A stretch of 64,000 nt of DNA from Syntrophotaleaceae bacterium (GTDB lineage Bacteria; Desulfobacterota; Desulfuromonadia; Desulfuromonadales; Syntrophotaleaceae), in assembly GCA_041390365.1 (NCBI GenBank), contig JAWKQB010000002.1, positions 423,501 to 487,500 of the forward strand, in the 5' to 3' direction. This document shows, piece after piece, positions 47,869-57,041 of this stretch. How positions within the stretch are numbered: position 1 is the first letter of the stretch; every line of letters begins with the position of its first letter. Both the position numbers and the translations under genes were made by a program. The notes beneath the pieces are model-generated. The model was not told the origin of the DNA and did not search any database. It saw only the letters and a program-made list of their open reading frames with translations.

Positions 47869-48040
47869 TGGTACTCGGCTTGCCGATCAATGCCCTGACG
47901 CTTTGATCGCCTATCATAGGTTGTCAGGACGGTTTGGCCTTATCATTCATGACGGTGGCAGCTCCATGGTCGAAATCCGTTACTGTCCCTGGTGTGGAGC
48001 TGACCTGAGGGTTGGTGGAGCTGATAGGAAGCGACGATAG
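47834..48040 (+). CDS. Small CPWCG zinc-ribbon-like protein (DUF6980-like)
   Basis: Up to 68 residues; possible starts are GTG 47834 and ATG 47846. The core CPDALIAY ... FGLIIHDGGSS ... IRYCPWCGADL matches the DUF6980 pattern as I remember it (CPD, IHDGGSS, CPWCG), where paired Cys probably bind zinc. The usual N-terminal Cys pair of that family is not clear: only Cys10 in WSCGDG and Cys20 precede the core. It might therefore be a truncated copy, or the N-terminus may come from a frameshifted upstream frame. It overlaps the preceding gene by 35 bases. Confidence 0.55.
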   Translation: MKQWMITWSCGDGTRLADQCPDALIAYHRLSGRFGLIIHDGGSSMVEIRYCPWCGADLRVGGADRKRR

Positions 48041-48065
48041 GGAGATCGGAGGAAAGGAGGCATCG

Positions 48066-48713
48066 ATGAAGATCACAATGGTGACAAGTGTCGTAATGCT
48101 GACCGCAATCATGATTTTGCTGCAAGCCTGCAACTCTTTTAAATCCTCGGGAATCAAACCTTTAGAAATCGATTATTTCTACACCACAAGTTACAGCGGG
48201 GAGGTGAAGCGGAAATATGAATCTCTTACAAAACCCGAAATTTATGGCGAGGAGGTTGCTGTGCAGAATGCTCCGCCGCATGTAACTAAATTCTATCCGG
48301 GCGAAAAAGTATGCATAGCGGTCCATTCCGCTCCCGGAGAACCTTATGTATACAGGGGAGACCTCTTGCCCCCTGAAGATAAAGTGGTTAGAGGCTATGT
48401 AAGGCCGATGATTGCCGGGACCCGTACCTATGCATATCCCGGGGGGTATACCGAACTCAGTTTTCCGGGTTTATCGGTTGGCCGTGCAGGGGGCTGGTGG
48501 GTGAGTTGCGTTCAGTTACGGCCAAGCATGGAAACGCCGGCCGGGCAGCAGGCAGGGGGCTACTATCATCCGGAGTTCTATTTAAAACCGGGCCAGTATA
48601 CTGTGAAGGCTACAATTCACGAGTCGAATATAAAGCGCAGTTATTGGCCGATAAAGCTTTCCTTCAGTGTTGAGGAAAGGAAAGGTCTTGGCTGGAAGCC
48701 GGAAAAAAAATAA
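48066..48713 (+). CDS. Predicted lipoprotein of unknown function
   Basis: 215 residues from ATG 48066, directly after AAAGGAGG. Lipoprotein signal with hydrophobic VTSVVMLTAIMI and lipobox LLQAC (Cys at about 22). The mature part is rich in Tyr, Pro and Gly (for example YAYPGGYTELSFPGLSVGR, AGGYYHPEFYLKPGQYTVKAT), suggesting a beta-sandwich periplasmic domain. No family recognised. Two Cys (in KVCIAVHS and WVSCVQL) could form a disulfide. Last gene of the small accessory cluster. Confidence 0.78.
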   Translation: MKITMVTSVVMLTAIMILLQACNSFKSSGIKPLEIDYFYTTSYSGEVKRKYESLTKPEIYGEEVAVQNAPPHVTKFYPGEKVCIAVHSAPGEPYVYRGDLLPPEDKVVRGYVRPMIAGTRTYAYPGGYTELSFPGLSVGRAGGWWVSCVQLRPSMETPAGQQAGGYYHPEFYLKPGQYTVKATIHESNIKRSYWPIKLSFSVEERKGLGWKPEKK

Positions 48714-48800
48714 AACAGAAAGGCTTCTTTATCGCCTGATCCTCCGCTTTTGAAAGAGGCGGCTTTTGCCGTCCTCCGTTTCCACCTCGATCGCTGCCTT

Positions 48801-51800
48801 TCAGGGAGCCCCTTCCGGCACTTTTTCCCGTCCGGTGATCAGCCCTGCCGGATCGGTGATCGCTTTTTCCGGCAGCCCCAGAATCCTTTTGAAGATCCCC
48901 AAAACCTGGCTGGACAGGGATGTAACGGGTATGGCTTGCACATCGGGATCGTCGCTGTTGCCGGTGATTTCGAAGTGAGCGGTAATCAGCGCTTTCTCCT
49001 CACCGGTCAGAAGCCATCCGGCAATGGGGATGTGGGTCAGGATGTTATCCACGGTCCTGAAAGGCTTGACGCCGACCTTGAGGTCCAGTTTCTGCTCCAC
49101 CAGGTCTGCAGTCCCAACCAGCGACATGTTCATGGCGTTGCTGGTGATGAACAGATCCTCCGTCGTCAGCTTGCCCCGGTCGAGGGAAAATGTCCCTTCC
49201 AGTTTGTCGAAAGGCATCCCCTTTCGAGCCATGTCGGGCAGGTTCAAGGTCAGGATCTGTCCGACATTGAGCAGGGAGAAGACTTTGGAAAGGAACGCGA
49301 AGCGGTAGAGCACCCCTTCATTGATGGTGATGCCGAAGGTACCGCTCGAGGTTTCCAGAAACCTGTCCCCCGCCAGTCCTTCCAGAAAAAATTTGCCGCT
49401 CAAACTCCCTTTTAACAGCCGGTTCCGTTCGTCAAAAATAATATTTTGCAGGTCTTCGGCTTCCACGTTTTCGCCCTCGCCTGAAATTTTCAGGAGGGAT
49501 CCGCCGTTTTCGGCCTCGTCCAGAACGATCGTACCCTGGCAGCGCCCCTGGTCCAGATTGAATTTCAATGGATCGATGCGCAGTTCACCGGCGGTTGAGG
49601 TCACAGTGCCGGCCGCGTTTTGGAAACGAAGAGGGCCGTAAACTCCCTTGGCCACCCGGGCGTTGACCACCACCTTCATCTCCTGGGCAGAAGAACTCGC
49701 AGTTTCGCCGGAGGCAGGGCCTTCCCAGAGCGCAACCACCTCGTCAATGTCGGCTTGATCGGCGGTAATGTCGAGGTTGAGGGTAGGGACGGAAGCAAAG
49801 GGCAACCGGCCTTCAATGTGTACGTTCGGGCTTTTCGGCAGACTCGTCCGGATTCTGTCGAAAAAGACCTCCTCCTTGCTGAAGACCAGGCGCCCCCTGA
49901 GATCATGAAGCACGGCTTTTGGAGAGGGGAAAAACAGGTCGGAAGCTTTCAGTTTTTTCGCTGAAATAACCAGTTCCGTGAGTGGAGAGGACCAGTTGCC
50001 GACCTGGCCGTTGATGCTGACCGGATATTCTCCCAAACGACCCTTGGCGGTCCATTCCATCCGGTCCTTGAAAAGCTGAATCTGCCCGGAAAATCCATGC
50101 AGATCTCCAGCCAGCACGTCCTGGAATCGCAATCCGAAATCCCTCGCGGTCAGCTCCCCCCGAGCCTGGCCGATGTCGAAGCCCGTCCCCGTCAAAGAGC
50201 AGGTTCCTGCGACGAGACCGCGGAGGCGGTATTGTTCCATAGAAGGGAAAAGAGTGAGTATTTTCGAGAGATCTGCGCCGGGCAGTCGGCAAGTCAATTG
50301 AAAGGGCTGTTTCGAGAAGGGCAGGGGCTTGCTGTTTTCCAACAGCAGCCTTTCGCCGGAAAATTCCAGGATCTCGGAAGAAATCTGGACCTGGCCTTTG
50401 GCGATACGCAACCGTTCCGGGGAAATAACAGCTTCCATCTCCAATCGTCCCGGCAGACCGGTAGTTTTGTGGAAGAAAGACCGGCCAAACAGGCTGGCGG
50501 CATCGAGATCCGCCCGCAGGCGGGTTTCGAAGACCTTGCCCTGGCCGTTCATGGTCAGAAAGACAGGAATCGGGCCCTGGCCGGAAAGAAAAACCTTCTC
50601 TTCTTCCGGCAACAGCTCCCCGATCCTGCCGGCTGGCAAAATCCATGCGATTCCAAAAGTGCTGGCAGCGTCGGCCGCAAAGGGCTTTTCCACCCGACCG
50701 GAAAACTGCAGGGGGGAGTCGAGCAGAAACCCGGTTCCTTCACTTACCGTCAGAGTTTCGCCTTCCAGACTCAGTTTCGAGTTAAGTCTTTCTATCGATT
50801 GGCCCTGGCCGAGCACCACCCGGCAATCGCTCACCACGATGTCCGCCTGCTGCAGAGGCAACTCCGGCCCCAGCTGACGGAACCGGGAGAGGGGGCCGGC
50901 AAACCGGGCACGGGCCATACGCACATAGCCGGTGGGAAACCTTTCGCTCCAGGACTTGTCCATAAAGCCTTGCAGGTGGTCGGGCATGAGCCGCCAGATT
51001 TCCTGAAGGGGCAGGTCTTGAGTGTGAAGCGAACCTTCCAGCCAGGGTTCGCCCGGTGTTCGCTGAAAGGTGAAACGACCGTTGAGGTTGATCGCATCGG
51101 CCTGCAGAGAGAGGTCGTCAAAGTTGTGGACATCCGCAGCAACGGTCCACCGCCCGGCAAAAGTCCATCTGTCGATGGCCAGAGGGGAGGAATAAAGCCC
51201 AGGGAGTTGCAGAGCCAGGTTCTTCCCCAACAGCTCTGCCGCTATCCCCAGCCCCTCTGCGGGTGAACCGGCAATCGTCAGGCGGACATCCATGAGGCCG
51301 CGAGCCTCTTCAATCCCCAGGTTTGAGCCGTAACGGGCGGCCAGAGGGCCGGGCTCCAGTCCCCGAACATCCAGTTCCAGGTCGCAATGCCCCCTGGACC
51401 AATGCCTCTTTTCCTCCGGGAGGAAAAGGCGGCCTCCGACCTTTACCCGGGCCGTTCGATCCCCTTGGACCACCTCCGCATCAAGACGCAGGTAGCCGCG
51501 ATTTTCTGAGAAAAGATGGCTTGCCTTGACCTCGACCTGCTGCAAGTCCAGCTGAAAGGGGGCTGCCTGCAGGCTCCGATCCTGGAAGGTGAAATGTCCG
51601 TCCCGAATGACGATTGAATCGACCTCTACCGTGGTCAGCACGGTATGGAAAAGGTTCGGATGGATGGAGGTTTCGCCGGTAAAGCCCAGGTTAAGGCGCG
51701 GGCTATCGAGGACGATCTGGAGAAAATTCAGGCGGCCGACCAGCATCGGCAGGATTTTCGGTTTGAGATAGAGGTTTTCAACGGTCAACAGCGGGGGCTC

Positions 51801-52031
51801 CTGATCCTGGCCCGAAATTTCAAGACGGGTGAAGTCGAAGGCCGGACCGAAATGCCAGGACAGTTTGGCCTCGCCTATCGAGACCGGCCTGGAGAGGGCT
51901 TCGCTTAAACTGCTCTGCAGGTCCTCCCGGTAGCTGTTGAGATCGAAAGTGATGAGAAATATGCTGCAGCCCAACAGCAGCAGAAAGGTCAGCAGGCCGA
52001 TAACCGTCAAAAAGGGGTGACGAGCGAACAT
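48801..52031 (-). CDS. Large AsmA/YhdP-like envelope protein
   Basis: 1,076 residues. One N-terminal membrane helix (about 7-28) anchors a long beta-rich periplasmic region. The opening (FDLNSYREDLQSSLSEALSRPVSIGEAKLSW) is the AsmA N-terminal motif; the C-terminal 250 residues match the AsmA-like C-terminal domain of YhdP/TamB-type proteins (EGTFSLDRGKLTTEDLFITSN, GTADLVEQKLDLKVGVKPF, HIPIAGWLLTGEEKALIT). Such proteins form bridge-like grooves that move phospholipids from the inner to the outer membrane. This assignment is by family; direct evidence is the repeat pattern. It is followed on the same strand by nothing close; rluA lies 27 bases upstream, so they may form an operon. Confidence 0.88.
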   Translation of the reverse strand: MFARHPFLTVIGLLTFLLLLGCSIFLITFDLNSYREDLQSSLSEALSRPVSIGEAKLSWHFGPAFDFTRLEISGQDQEPPLLTVENLYLKPKILPMLVGRLNFLQIVLDSPRLNLGFTGETSIHPNLFHTVLTTVEVDSIVIRDGHFTFQDRSLQAAPFQLDLQQVEVKASHLFSENRGYLRLDAEVVQGDRTARVKVGGRLFLPEEKRHWSRGHCDLELDVRGLEPGPLAARYGSNLGIEEARGLMDVRLTIAGSPAEGLGIAAELLGKNLALQLPGLYSSPLAIDRWTFAGRWTVAADVHNFDDLSLQADAINLNGRFTFQRTPGEPWLEGSLHTQDLPLQEIWRLMPDHLQGFMDKSWSERFPTGYVRMARARFAGPLSRFRQLGPELPLQQADIVVSDCRVVLGQGQSIERLNSKLSLEGETLTVSEGTGFLLDSPLQFSGRVEKPFAADAASTFGIAWILPAGRIGELLPEEEKVFLSGQGPIPVFLTMNGQGKVFETRLRADLDAASLFGRSFFHKTTGLPGRLEMEAVISPERLRIAKGQVQISSEILEFSGERLLLENSKPLPFSKQPFQLTCRLPGADLSKILTLFPSMEQYRLRGLVAGTCSLTGTGFDIGQARGELTARDFGLRFQDVLAGDLHGFSGQIQLFKDRMEWTAKGRLGEYPVSINGQVGNWSSPLTELVISAKKLKASDLFFPSPKAVLHDLRGRLVFSKEEVFFDRIRTSLPKSPNVHIEGRLPFASVPTLNLDITADQADIDEVVALWEGPASGETASSSAQEMKVVVNARVAKGVYGPLRFQNAAGTVTSTAGELRIDPLKFNLDQGRCQGTIVLDEAENGGSLLKISGEGENVEAEDLQNIIFDERNRLLKGSLSGKFFLEGLAGDRFLETSSGTFGITINEGVLYRFAFLSKVFSLLNVGQILTLNLPDMARKGMPFDKLEGTFSLDRGKLTTEDLFITSNAMNMSLVGTADLVEQKLDLKVGVKPFRTVDNILTHIPIAGWLLTGEEKALITAHFEITGNSDDPDVQAIPVTSLSSQVLGIFKRILGLPEKAITDPAGLITGREKVPEGAP

Positions 52032-52058
52032 GGTGGTCCTTTTTTACAGAAACTTTCT

Positions 52059-52976
52059 TCATTCGGGCGTGGGAAGACCCGCGGCCGTCAGGATCTTCGA
52101 CAGATGGGACGGCAGGGGGCAGGTCACCTGCTGCCTGTTTTGGGTTATCGGGTCCGGCCAGGCCAGGTGAAAACAGTGCAGAAAGGGGCGAGCCAGATCC
52201 GGCAGCTCCGGACCGCCGTAGCGGAGGTCCCCGACCAGGGGATGGCCGGCTTCCGCCATCTGTCGCCGGATCTGATGAGTCCGGCCGCTGATCAGTTCCA
52301 GCCGCAGCAGCGTGAGGTCATCGGTTCCGGCCAGGATCAGATAGCGGCTGGTAGCCTCTTTTAATTTACCCTTGGCGGGGATGGAAGAGATCAGAAGGCC
52401 CTCGCTGGGAGTATCGGTACCGCGAGCCATTACTCCACTCGTATCCTCGCCCTGAAAACGGCCCTTGGCCAGAGCAAAATACATTTTTTCCATTTTGCCG
52501 TCCATCATGACCCTGCCAAGGAGCCCGGCCGCCTTGCGGCCTTTTGCGAACATTACCGGGCCCGAGGTGCCGACGTCAAGACGGTGCACCGGTGAAGCAC
52601 GGAAAGGATCCCTCCGTCTCTTCAGCAGGGCCTGAACGCGGTCGCAGAGATTGTCCCCTTCGTGCCCGACACTCCCATGCACCGCCAGTCCGGCCGGTTT
52701 TAAGACGACCAGTGCAAGCGACGTTTCCAGAAGAATGTCAACAGCCATGGTTTCGGTGGCCAGAAAAAGTTCTTTTAAACGTTTGCTTTCAGGCAGCAGC
52801 AGCCTGTCTCCGCTTTTAAGCACGGTTGCCGCGCTCGCCGGCGTCTGTTCCAACAGCACCTTCCCACTTTTCAACAATTGGGCCAGGTAGGACTTGGGTG
52901 CGGCCGGAATCCGCCTTTGCAGAATTTCCAGACTGGTGAGGCCGTTTTCCTCAAGATTAATCAACAGTATTTTCAT
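52059..52976 (-). CDS. RluA-family pseudouridine synthase
   Basis: 305 residues. A partial S4 domain (about 13-70: SLEILQRRIPAAPKSYLAQLLKSGKVLLE) precedes the catalytic domain: LVVLKPAGLAVHGS near 90, the active-site HRLDVGTSGPVMFAKG near 130 with catalytic Asp, and LISGRTHQIRRQMAEAGHPLVGDLRYGG near 225. It isomerises uridine in rRNA or tRNA; RluA, RluC and RluD types cannot be separated here. It is divergent from smc and possibly co-transcribed with the AsmA-like gene. Confidence 0.9.
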   Translation of the reverse strand: MKILLINLEENGLTSLEILQRRIPAAPKSYLAQLLKSGKVLLEQTPASAATVLKSGDRLLLPESKRLKELFLATETMAVDILLETSLALVVLKPAGLAVHGSVGHEGDNLCDRVQALLKRRRDPFRASPVHRLDVGTSGPVMFAKGRKAAGLLGRVMMDGKMEKMYFALAKGRFQGEDTSGVMARGTDTPSEGLLISSIPAKGKLKEATSRYLILAGTDDLTLLRLELISGRTHQIRRQMAEAGHPLVGDLRYGGPELPDLARPFLHCFHLAWPDPITQNRQQVTCPLPSHLSKILTAAGLPTPE

Positions 52977-53111
52977 GCCGCCATCATATCCCGGCGCTCG
53001 TCAGCAGGCAAGCTGAAGAGTGCTTGCAGAGCCCGTAAATTTCTTTACATGAATGAGGGTGCTTGCTAACATGACCCGCCTTGTCATGCGGGTTCAGATG
53101 GAATAATCGGG

Positions 53112-56100
53112 ATGCAGATCAAGCGAATCGAAATTGTCGGTTTCAAGTCCTTTGTGGATCGGGTGGCACTCGATTTCAGCGAAGGGATTTCCGCTGTGGT
53201 CGGTCCAAACGGTTGCGGGAAAAGCAACATCGTCGATGCGATTCGTTGGGCCATGGGGGAACAGAGCGCCAAGAATCTCCGCGGACTGGCTATGGAGGAC
53301 GTCATATTCGGCGGCAGCGAGAGCCGCAAACCGATGGGCATGGCAGAGGTTTCGATGGTGTTCTCCAACGAGAGGGGACTTGGACCCGCCACTGTCCGCG
53401 ACTATCCGGAAATCATGATCACCCGGCGGCTCTACCGCAGCGGCGAGAGCGAATACCTGCTCAACAAGACGCCCTGCCGCCTGCTCGACATCACCGAACT
53501 GTTCATGGATACCGGGATCGGCGCCCGCGCCTATTCGATCATAGAGCAGGGCAAGATCGGCATGATCCTCACCGCCAAGCCCGACGACCGCCGATTCCTG
53601 ATCGAGGAGGCGGCGGGTATCAGCAAGTTTAAATCGCGCAAGAAAGCGGCCTTGCGCAAGATCGAAGCCACCCGGCAGAATCTGCTGCGCCTCAGGGATA
53701 TTATCGGCGAGGTTCGGCGTCAGCTGAACGCATTGAACCGCCAGGCCCGCAAGGCTGAGCGGTATCGCGAATGCCGGGAGGAGTACAGGGAGATCGAGAT
53801 CCGCTTCGCTCTACAGCGGCTCCAGATCATACAGCGGGATTTCGCCGCCGAGGAAAAGGCCGCGGGGGAGCAGGAGAGACAGCGGGAAGGGCAGGAATCC
53901 CGGGTTCAGAGCCAGGAACTGCACCTGGCAGAAGAGCGGCTGACCCAGACAGCCGCCGAGAAGGACCTGCAGCAGGGGCAGGAAAGGGTCTTCCATCTCA
54001 CCGGGGAATTGCAGAAAATCGAGACCCGGATCGAGTTCGATGATAAGGAGCGGGCCAATCTTGAACGGCAGAAAGAGCAGCTGACGGCCGAGTCGGAGGA
54101 GTTGCATCGGCAGCTGGAAGAGTCGGCGCGGGAGGAACGGGAGCTGCTCGAGGGCGAAAGCATCCTGGCGGCCGAACTGGAGCGTGAAACCAGGCGGCTG
54201 GCCGAGGAGGAAGCAGCGTTCGGCGAGCTGGGAGGATTGGAGGAGAGTCTGCTCGCCGCGCTGGAAAAAGCCCGCCACGAACTTTTTGCCATCGCCGGAG
54301 AACTGTCCAGGCTGAGCAGCCGTCGCGAAGACATCCGGCGGCGCGTCGAAATTCTGGATGAAATGCTGAGCCGCAAACGCCAGGAATCGATTCTCCTCCA
54401 GGAAAAACAGCAGGACTGCCGGTTGCAGCTTGCCGAAAAGGAAGATTTTCTGAAAGCCTGCCGGCAAAGGCGGGACTCCCTCCTGCTGGAGCTGGAAACC
54501 GCCCGGGAGGCAATCCTTCTTCTGCGTCGGCAGTTGGAATCCAACGAAACCCTGCTCCTCGAGCGGCAGGAAGCGTTGAGCCGCAGCCGGTCCCGACTGG
54601 AAAGCCTGGAGACGCTCGAACGGAATCTCGAGGGTTATGCCGACGGGGTCCGCACCCTGCTGGCCGATTCCGTCTGGCGCGAGCGCTGTACCGGCATGGT
54701 TGCCGATATCCTGGATGTTCCTGCCTGCCACGAGCAGGCGGTGGAGATGGTCCTTGGAGAGCGTTTGCAGGCCTTGCTGGTCAAGGGGCCCGAAGACGCC
54801 CTGGCAGCGCTGGATCTGCTGCGCCGCAAAGGGGGGCGCGGCGCTTTTTTGCTGCCGTCTGTCCCTGTCGGGACTCCTCCCGCTCTGAGCGGTGCAACTC
54901 CCCTGGTCGACCTGATTTTTCCCCGATCGGGGAGTGAAGAATTGGTGGCCGCCCTGTTTCAGGGCATTTTCCTGGTCGAGGATCTCAAGCCTTTTATCGG
55001 CAAGGTTCCTTTCGGTGTAACTCTGGTCAATCCGCAAGGGGAGATGTTGTGCCATCGCGGCGTTCTGCATGGCGGGGCAGCCATCGGCGAAGGGGAAGGC
55101 CAGCTGCACAAACGCCGGGAGATGAAGGAGCTGGCTGCCGCAGCGGAGAGCCTGGAAAAGGCCACCGAGGATCTCAGGCGCCAGCGGCAGCAGCTCAAAC
55201 AGACTTTCGGGGAGGCTGAAGAAACCCTGGCTGCCTTGGGCAGCGCTCTGCATGCCGAAGAGCTCCGCGCGGCCGACGGCGAAAAGGATCTGTTGCGCCT
55301 GCAGGAGGAAGCCGTCCGGCTGCAGGAGCGGAACGAGGTGCTGGCCTTCGAGGAAGAGCAGTTACTCGAGGAGCGGGACCGTCTGCTGCGGGAGAATGAA
55401 CAGGCCGACGCCCGTGGCTCCGACTTGGAAGAGTTGCGGCAGGAGCAGGAGCGGGCGGTGACCGATCTCCAGCAGGAACTCGAAGAGCGGCGCCGGATGA
55501 CAGAGTCGGTCAGGGAGAGGGTGACCGCGCTCAAGGTGGCGCTGGCCGGCCTGAAAGAGCGGGAAGAAGGGGGGCGGCGGAATCTGCAGCGCCTGCAGCG
55601 TTTTCGAAACGAATCCCGCGAGCGGCTGCAGAGGCTGGAGGAGCGACGGCAAGAAGCAGAGACCAGGCAACGTCAGCTGGCAGAGGCCGGCGGGAAAGCC
55701 CGGATCGAACTGGAAGTGCTGTTCAATCGCCGGGAGGAGGAAAAAAGCCGGATCGAGGGGCTCAGGGAGCGTTTTGATGAAAAAACCGGCCAGATGGAGG
55801 TCCTGGAGGAGGGGCTGAGGGTGCTGCGCAGGGATCTGGTCGCAGTACAGGAGTCACTGACCAAACGTCAGGTCCGGTTCCGGGAACTGCAGCTGGAACT
55901 GGATCATCTGCGGCAGACGGTGCTGGACCGCTACCGCATCGACCTGCTTCAGCTCGAGCCCGATGAGCGGCCATTTGACGAGGAGACGGCTGAACGGCGG
56001 CTGTCCGAGCTCAAGGAGCAGCTCGATGACATGGGGGAGGTCAACCTCACCGCCATCGACGAGTACCGGGAATTGGAGGAGCGCTGGCAGTTTCTCAACC

Positions 56101-56630
56101 ATCAGGAGCAGGATCTGCAGACGTCCATGGAAGGTCTGCAGACAGCCATCGCCAAGATCAACCGCACCACCCGCAAGCGCTTCCGGGAAACCTTTCTGGA
56201 AGTCAATGCCCGGTTCCAGGAGGTTTTTCCCAGGCTGTTTCAGGGCGGTAAGGCCGAGTTGACCCTGACCGACGAGCAGGATCTGCTGGAAACCGGCATC
56301 GAAATCGTAGTCCAGCCTCCGGGCAAAAAGCTGCAAAATGTCGGGCTGCTGTCAGGAGGGGAGAAGGCCCTGACCGCCGTTGCCCTGATTTTCGCCATCT
56401 TTTTGATCAAGCCGTCGCCTTTTTGCCTGCTGGATGAAGTTGATGCACCACTGGACGATGCCAACATCAACCGGTTCAATGATATGATCCGTGAGATGTC
56501 TGACCGATCCCAGTTTATTATTGTGACCCACAACAAGCGGACCATGAGCATTGCCGATACTTTGTATGGTGTTACCATGGAGGAACCGGGAGTCTCTAAG
56601 CTGGTGTCCGTGCGGATGAGTGAAATATAG
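53112..56630 (+). CDS. smc: Chromosome segregation ATPase SMC
   Basis: 1,172 residues. N-terminal ATPase half with Walker A VGPNGCGKSNIVDA near 29-42 and the Q-loop region WAMGEQSAKNLRG; a first coiled coil (about 170-490); a globular hinge (about 505-670); a second coiled coil (about 670-1010); and the C-terminal half with signature LLSGGEKALTAVAL near 1075 and Walker B FCLLDEVDAPLDDAN near 1100. SMC dimers with ScpA/ScpB condense and segregate the chromosome. A Roadblock protein follows after 8 bases and ftsY after that, so a shared transcript is likely. Confidence 0.98.
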   Translation: MQIKRIEIVGFKSFVDRVALDFSEGISAVVGPNGCGKSNIVDAIRWAMGEQSAKNLRGLAMEDVIFGGSESRKPMGMAEVSMVFSNERGLGPATVRDYPEIMITRRLYRSGESEYLLNKTPCRLLDITELFMDTGIGARAYSIIEQGKIGMILTAKPDDRRFLIEEAAGISKFKSRKKAALRKIEATRQNLLRLRDIIGEVRRQLNALNRQARKAERYRECREEYREIEIRFALQRLQIIQRDFAAEEKAAGEQERQREGQESRVQSQELHLAEERLTQTAAEKDLQQGQERVFHLTGELQKIETRIEFDDKERANLERQKEQLTAESEELHRQLEESAREERELLEGESILAAELERETRRLAEEEAAFGELGGLEESLLAALEKARHELFAIAGELSRLSSRREDIRRRVEILDEMLSRKRQESILLQEKQQDCRLQLAEKEDFLKACRQRRDSLLLELETAREAILLLRRQLESNETLLLERQEALSRSRSRLESLETLERNLEGYADGVRTLLADSVWRERCTGMVADILDVPACHEQAVEMVLGERLQALLVKGPEDALAALDLLRRKGGRGAFLLPSVPVGTPPALSGATPLVDLIFPRSGSEELVAALFQGIFLVEDLKPFIGKVPFGVTLVNPQGEMLCHRGVLHGGAAIGEGEGQLHKRREMKELAAAAESLEKATEDLRRQRQQLKQTFGEAEETLAALGSALHAEELRAADGEKDLLRLQEEAVRLQERNEVLAFEEEQLLEERDRLLRENEQADARGSDLEELRQEQERAVTDLQQELEERRRMTESVRERVTALKVALAGLKEREEGGRRNLQRLQRFRNESRERLQRLEERRQEAETRQRQLAEAGGKARIELEVLFNRREEEKSRIEGLRERFDEKTGQMEVLEEGLRVLRRDLVAVQESLTKRQVRFRELQLELDHLRQTVLDRYRIDLLQLEPDERPFDEETAERRLSELKEQLDDMGEVNLTAIDEYRELEERWQFLNHQEQDLQTSMEGLQTAIAKINRTTRKRFRETFLEVNARFQEVFPRLFQGGKAELTLTDEQDLLETGIEIVVQPPGKKLQNVGLLSGGEKALTAVALIFAIFLIKPSPFCLLDEVDAPLDDANINRFNDMIREMSDRSQFIIVTHNKRTMSIADTLYGVTMEEPGVSKLVSVRMSEI

Positions 56631-56638
56631 GAAAATTC

Positions 56639-56998
56639 ATGCCTTTCAAGCACCTGCTGACAGAACTGCTGGAACGTATTCCCGGGGCCCTGGGGGCGAT
56701 CATTGCCGATTGGGAAGGGGAGGCGGTCGATCACGTGGCCCGAATGGACGATTACGAGCTGCGGGTGATCGGGGCGCACAAGGGGATCATCCTGAGCAAT
56801 CTGCGCCGGGTACTGGAGCAACTGGGCCGGGACCGCCTTCAGGAAGTCATTATTTCAACCTCCCGCAGCAGGACCCTGGTGCTGCCGGTGACCGAGGATT
56901 ATTTTCTGGTTGTGACGGCCGATCGCGATGTCGTTCTGGGCAGGGCCCTTTTCGAGTCCCGCCGCTGTGTGGCGCGTTTGAAGAAAGAGATTGCCTGA
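56639..56998 (+). CDS. Roadblock/LC7 domain protein
   Basis: 119 residues. The whole protein fits a single Roadblock/LC7 (MglB-like) domain: LLTELLERIPGALGAIIADWEGEAVDHVA at the start, RRVLEQLGRD in the middle and TEDYFLVVTADRDVVLGRALF near 85. MglB-type proteins act as partners of small Ras-like GTPases in polarity. No mglA lies nearby; instead it sits between smc and ftsY with spacings of 8 and 43 bases. The ribosome site is TAGGAAAA. Confidence 0.85.
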   Translation: MPFKHLLTELLERIPGALGAIIADWEGEAVDHVARMDDYELRVIGAHKGIILSNLRRVLEQLGRDRLQEVIISTSRSRTLVLPVTEDYFLVVTADRDVVLGRALFESRRCVARLKKEIA

Positions 56999-57041
56999 TC
57001 CGGAGCCAGGTCGGGCAGTAGTAGAGTTGAGGGGGATACAT

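Noticed and set aside
53811..55253. A 480-residue minus-strand frame inside smc
   Set aside because: Arises from the Glu/Arg/Gln-rich coiled-coil codons read backwards.
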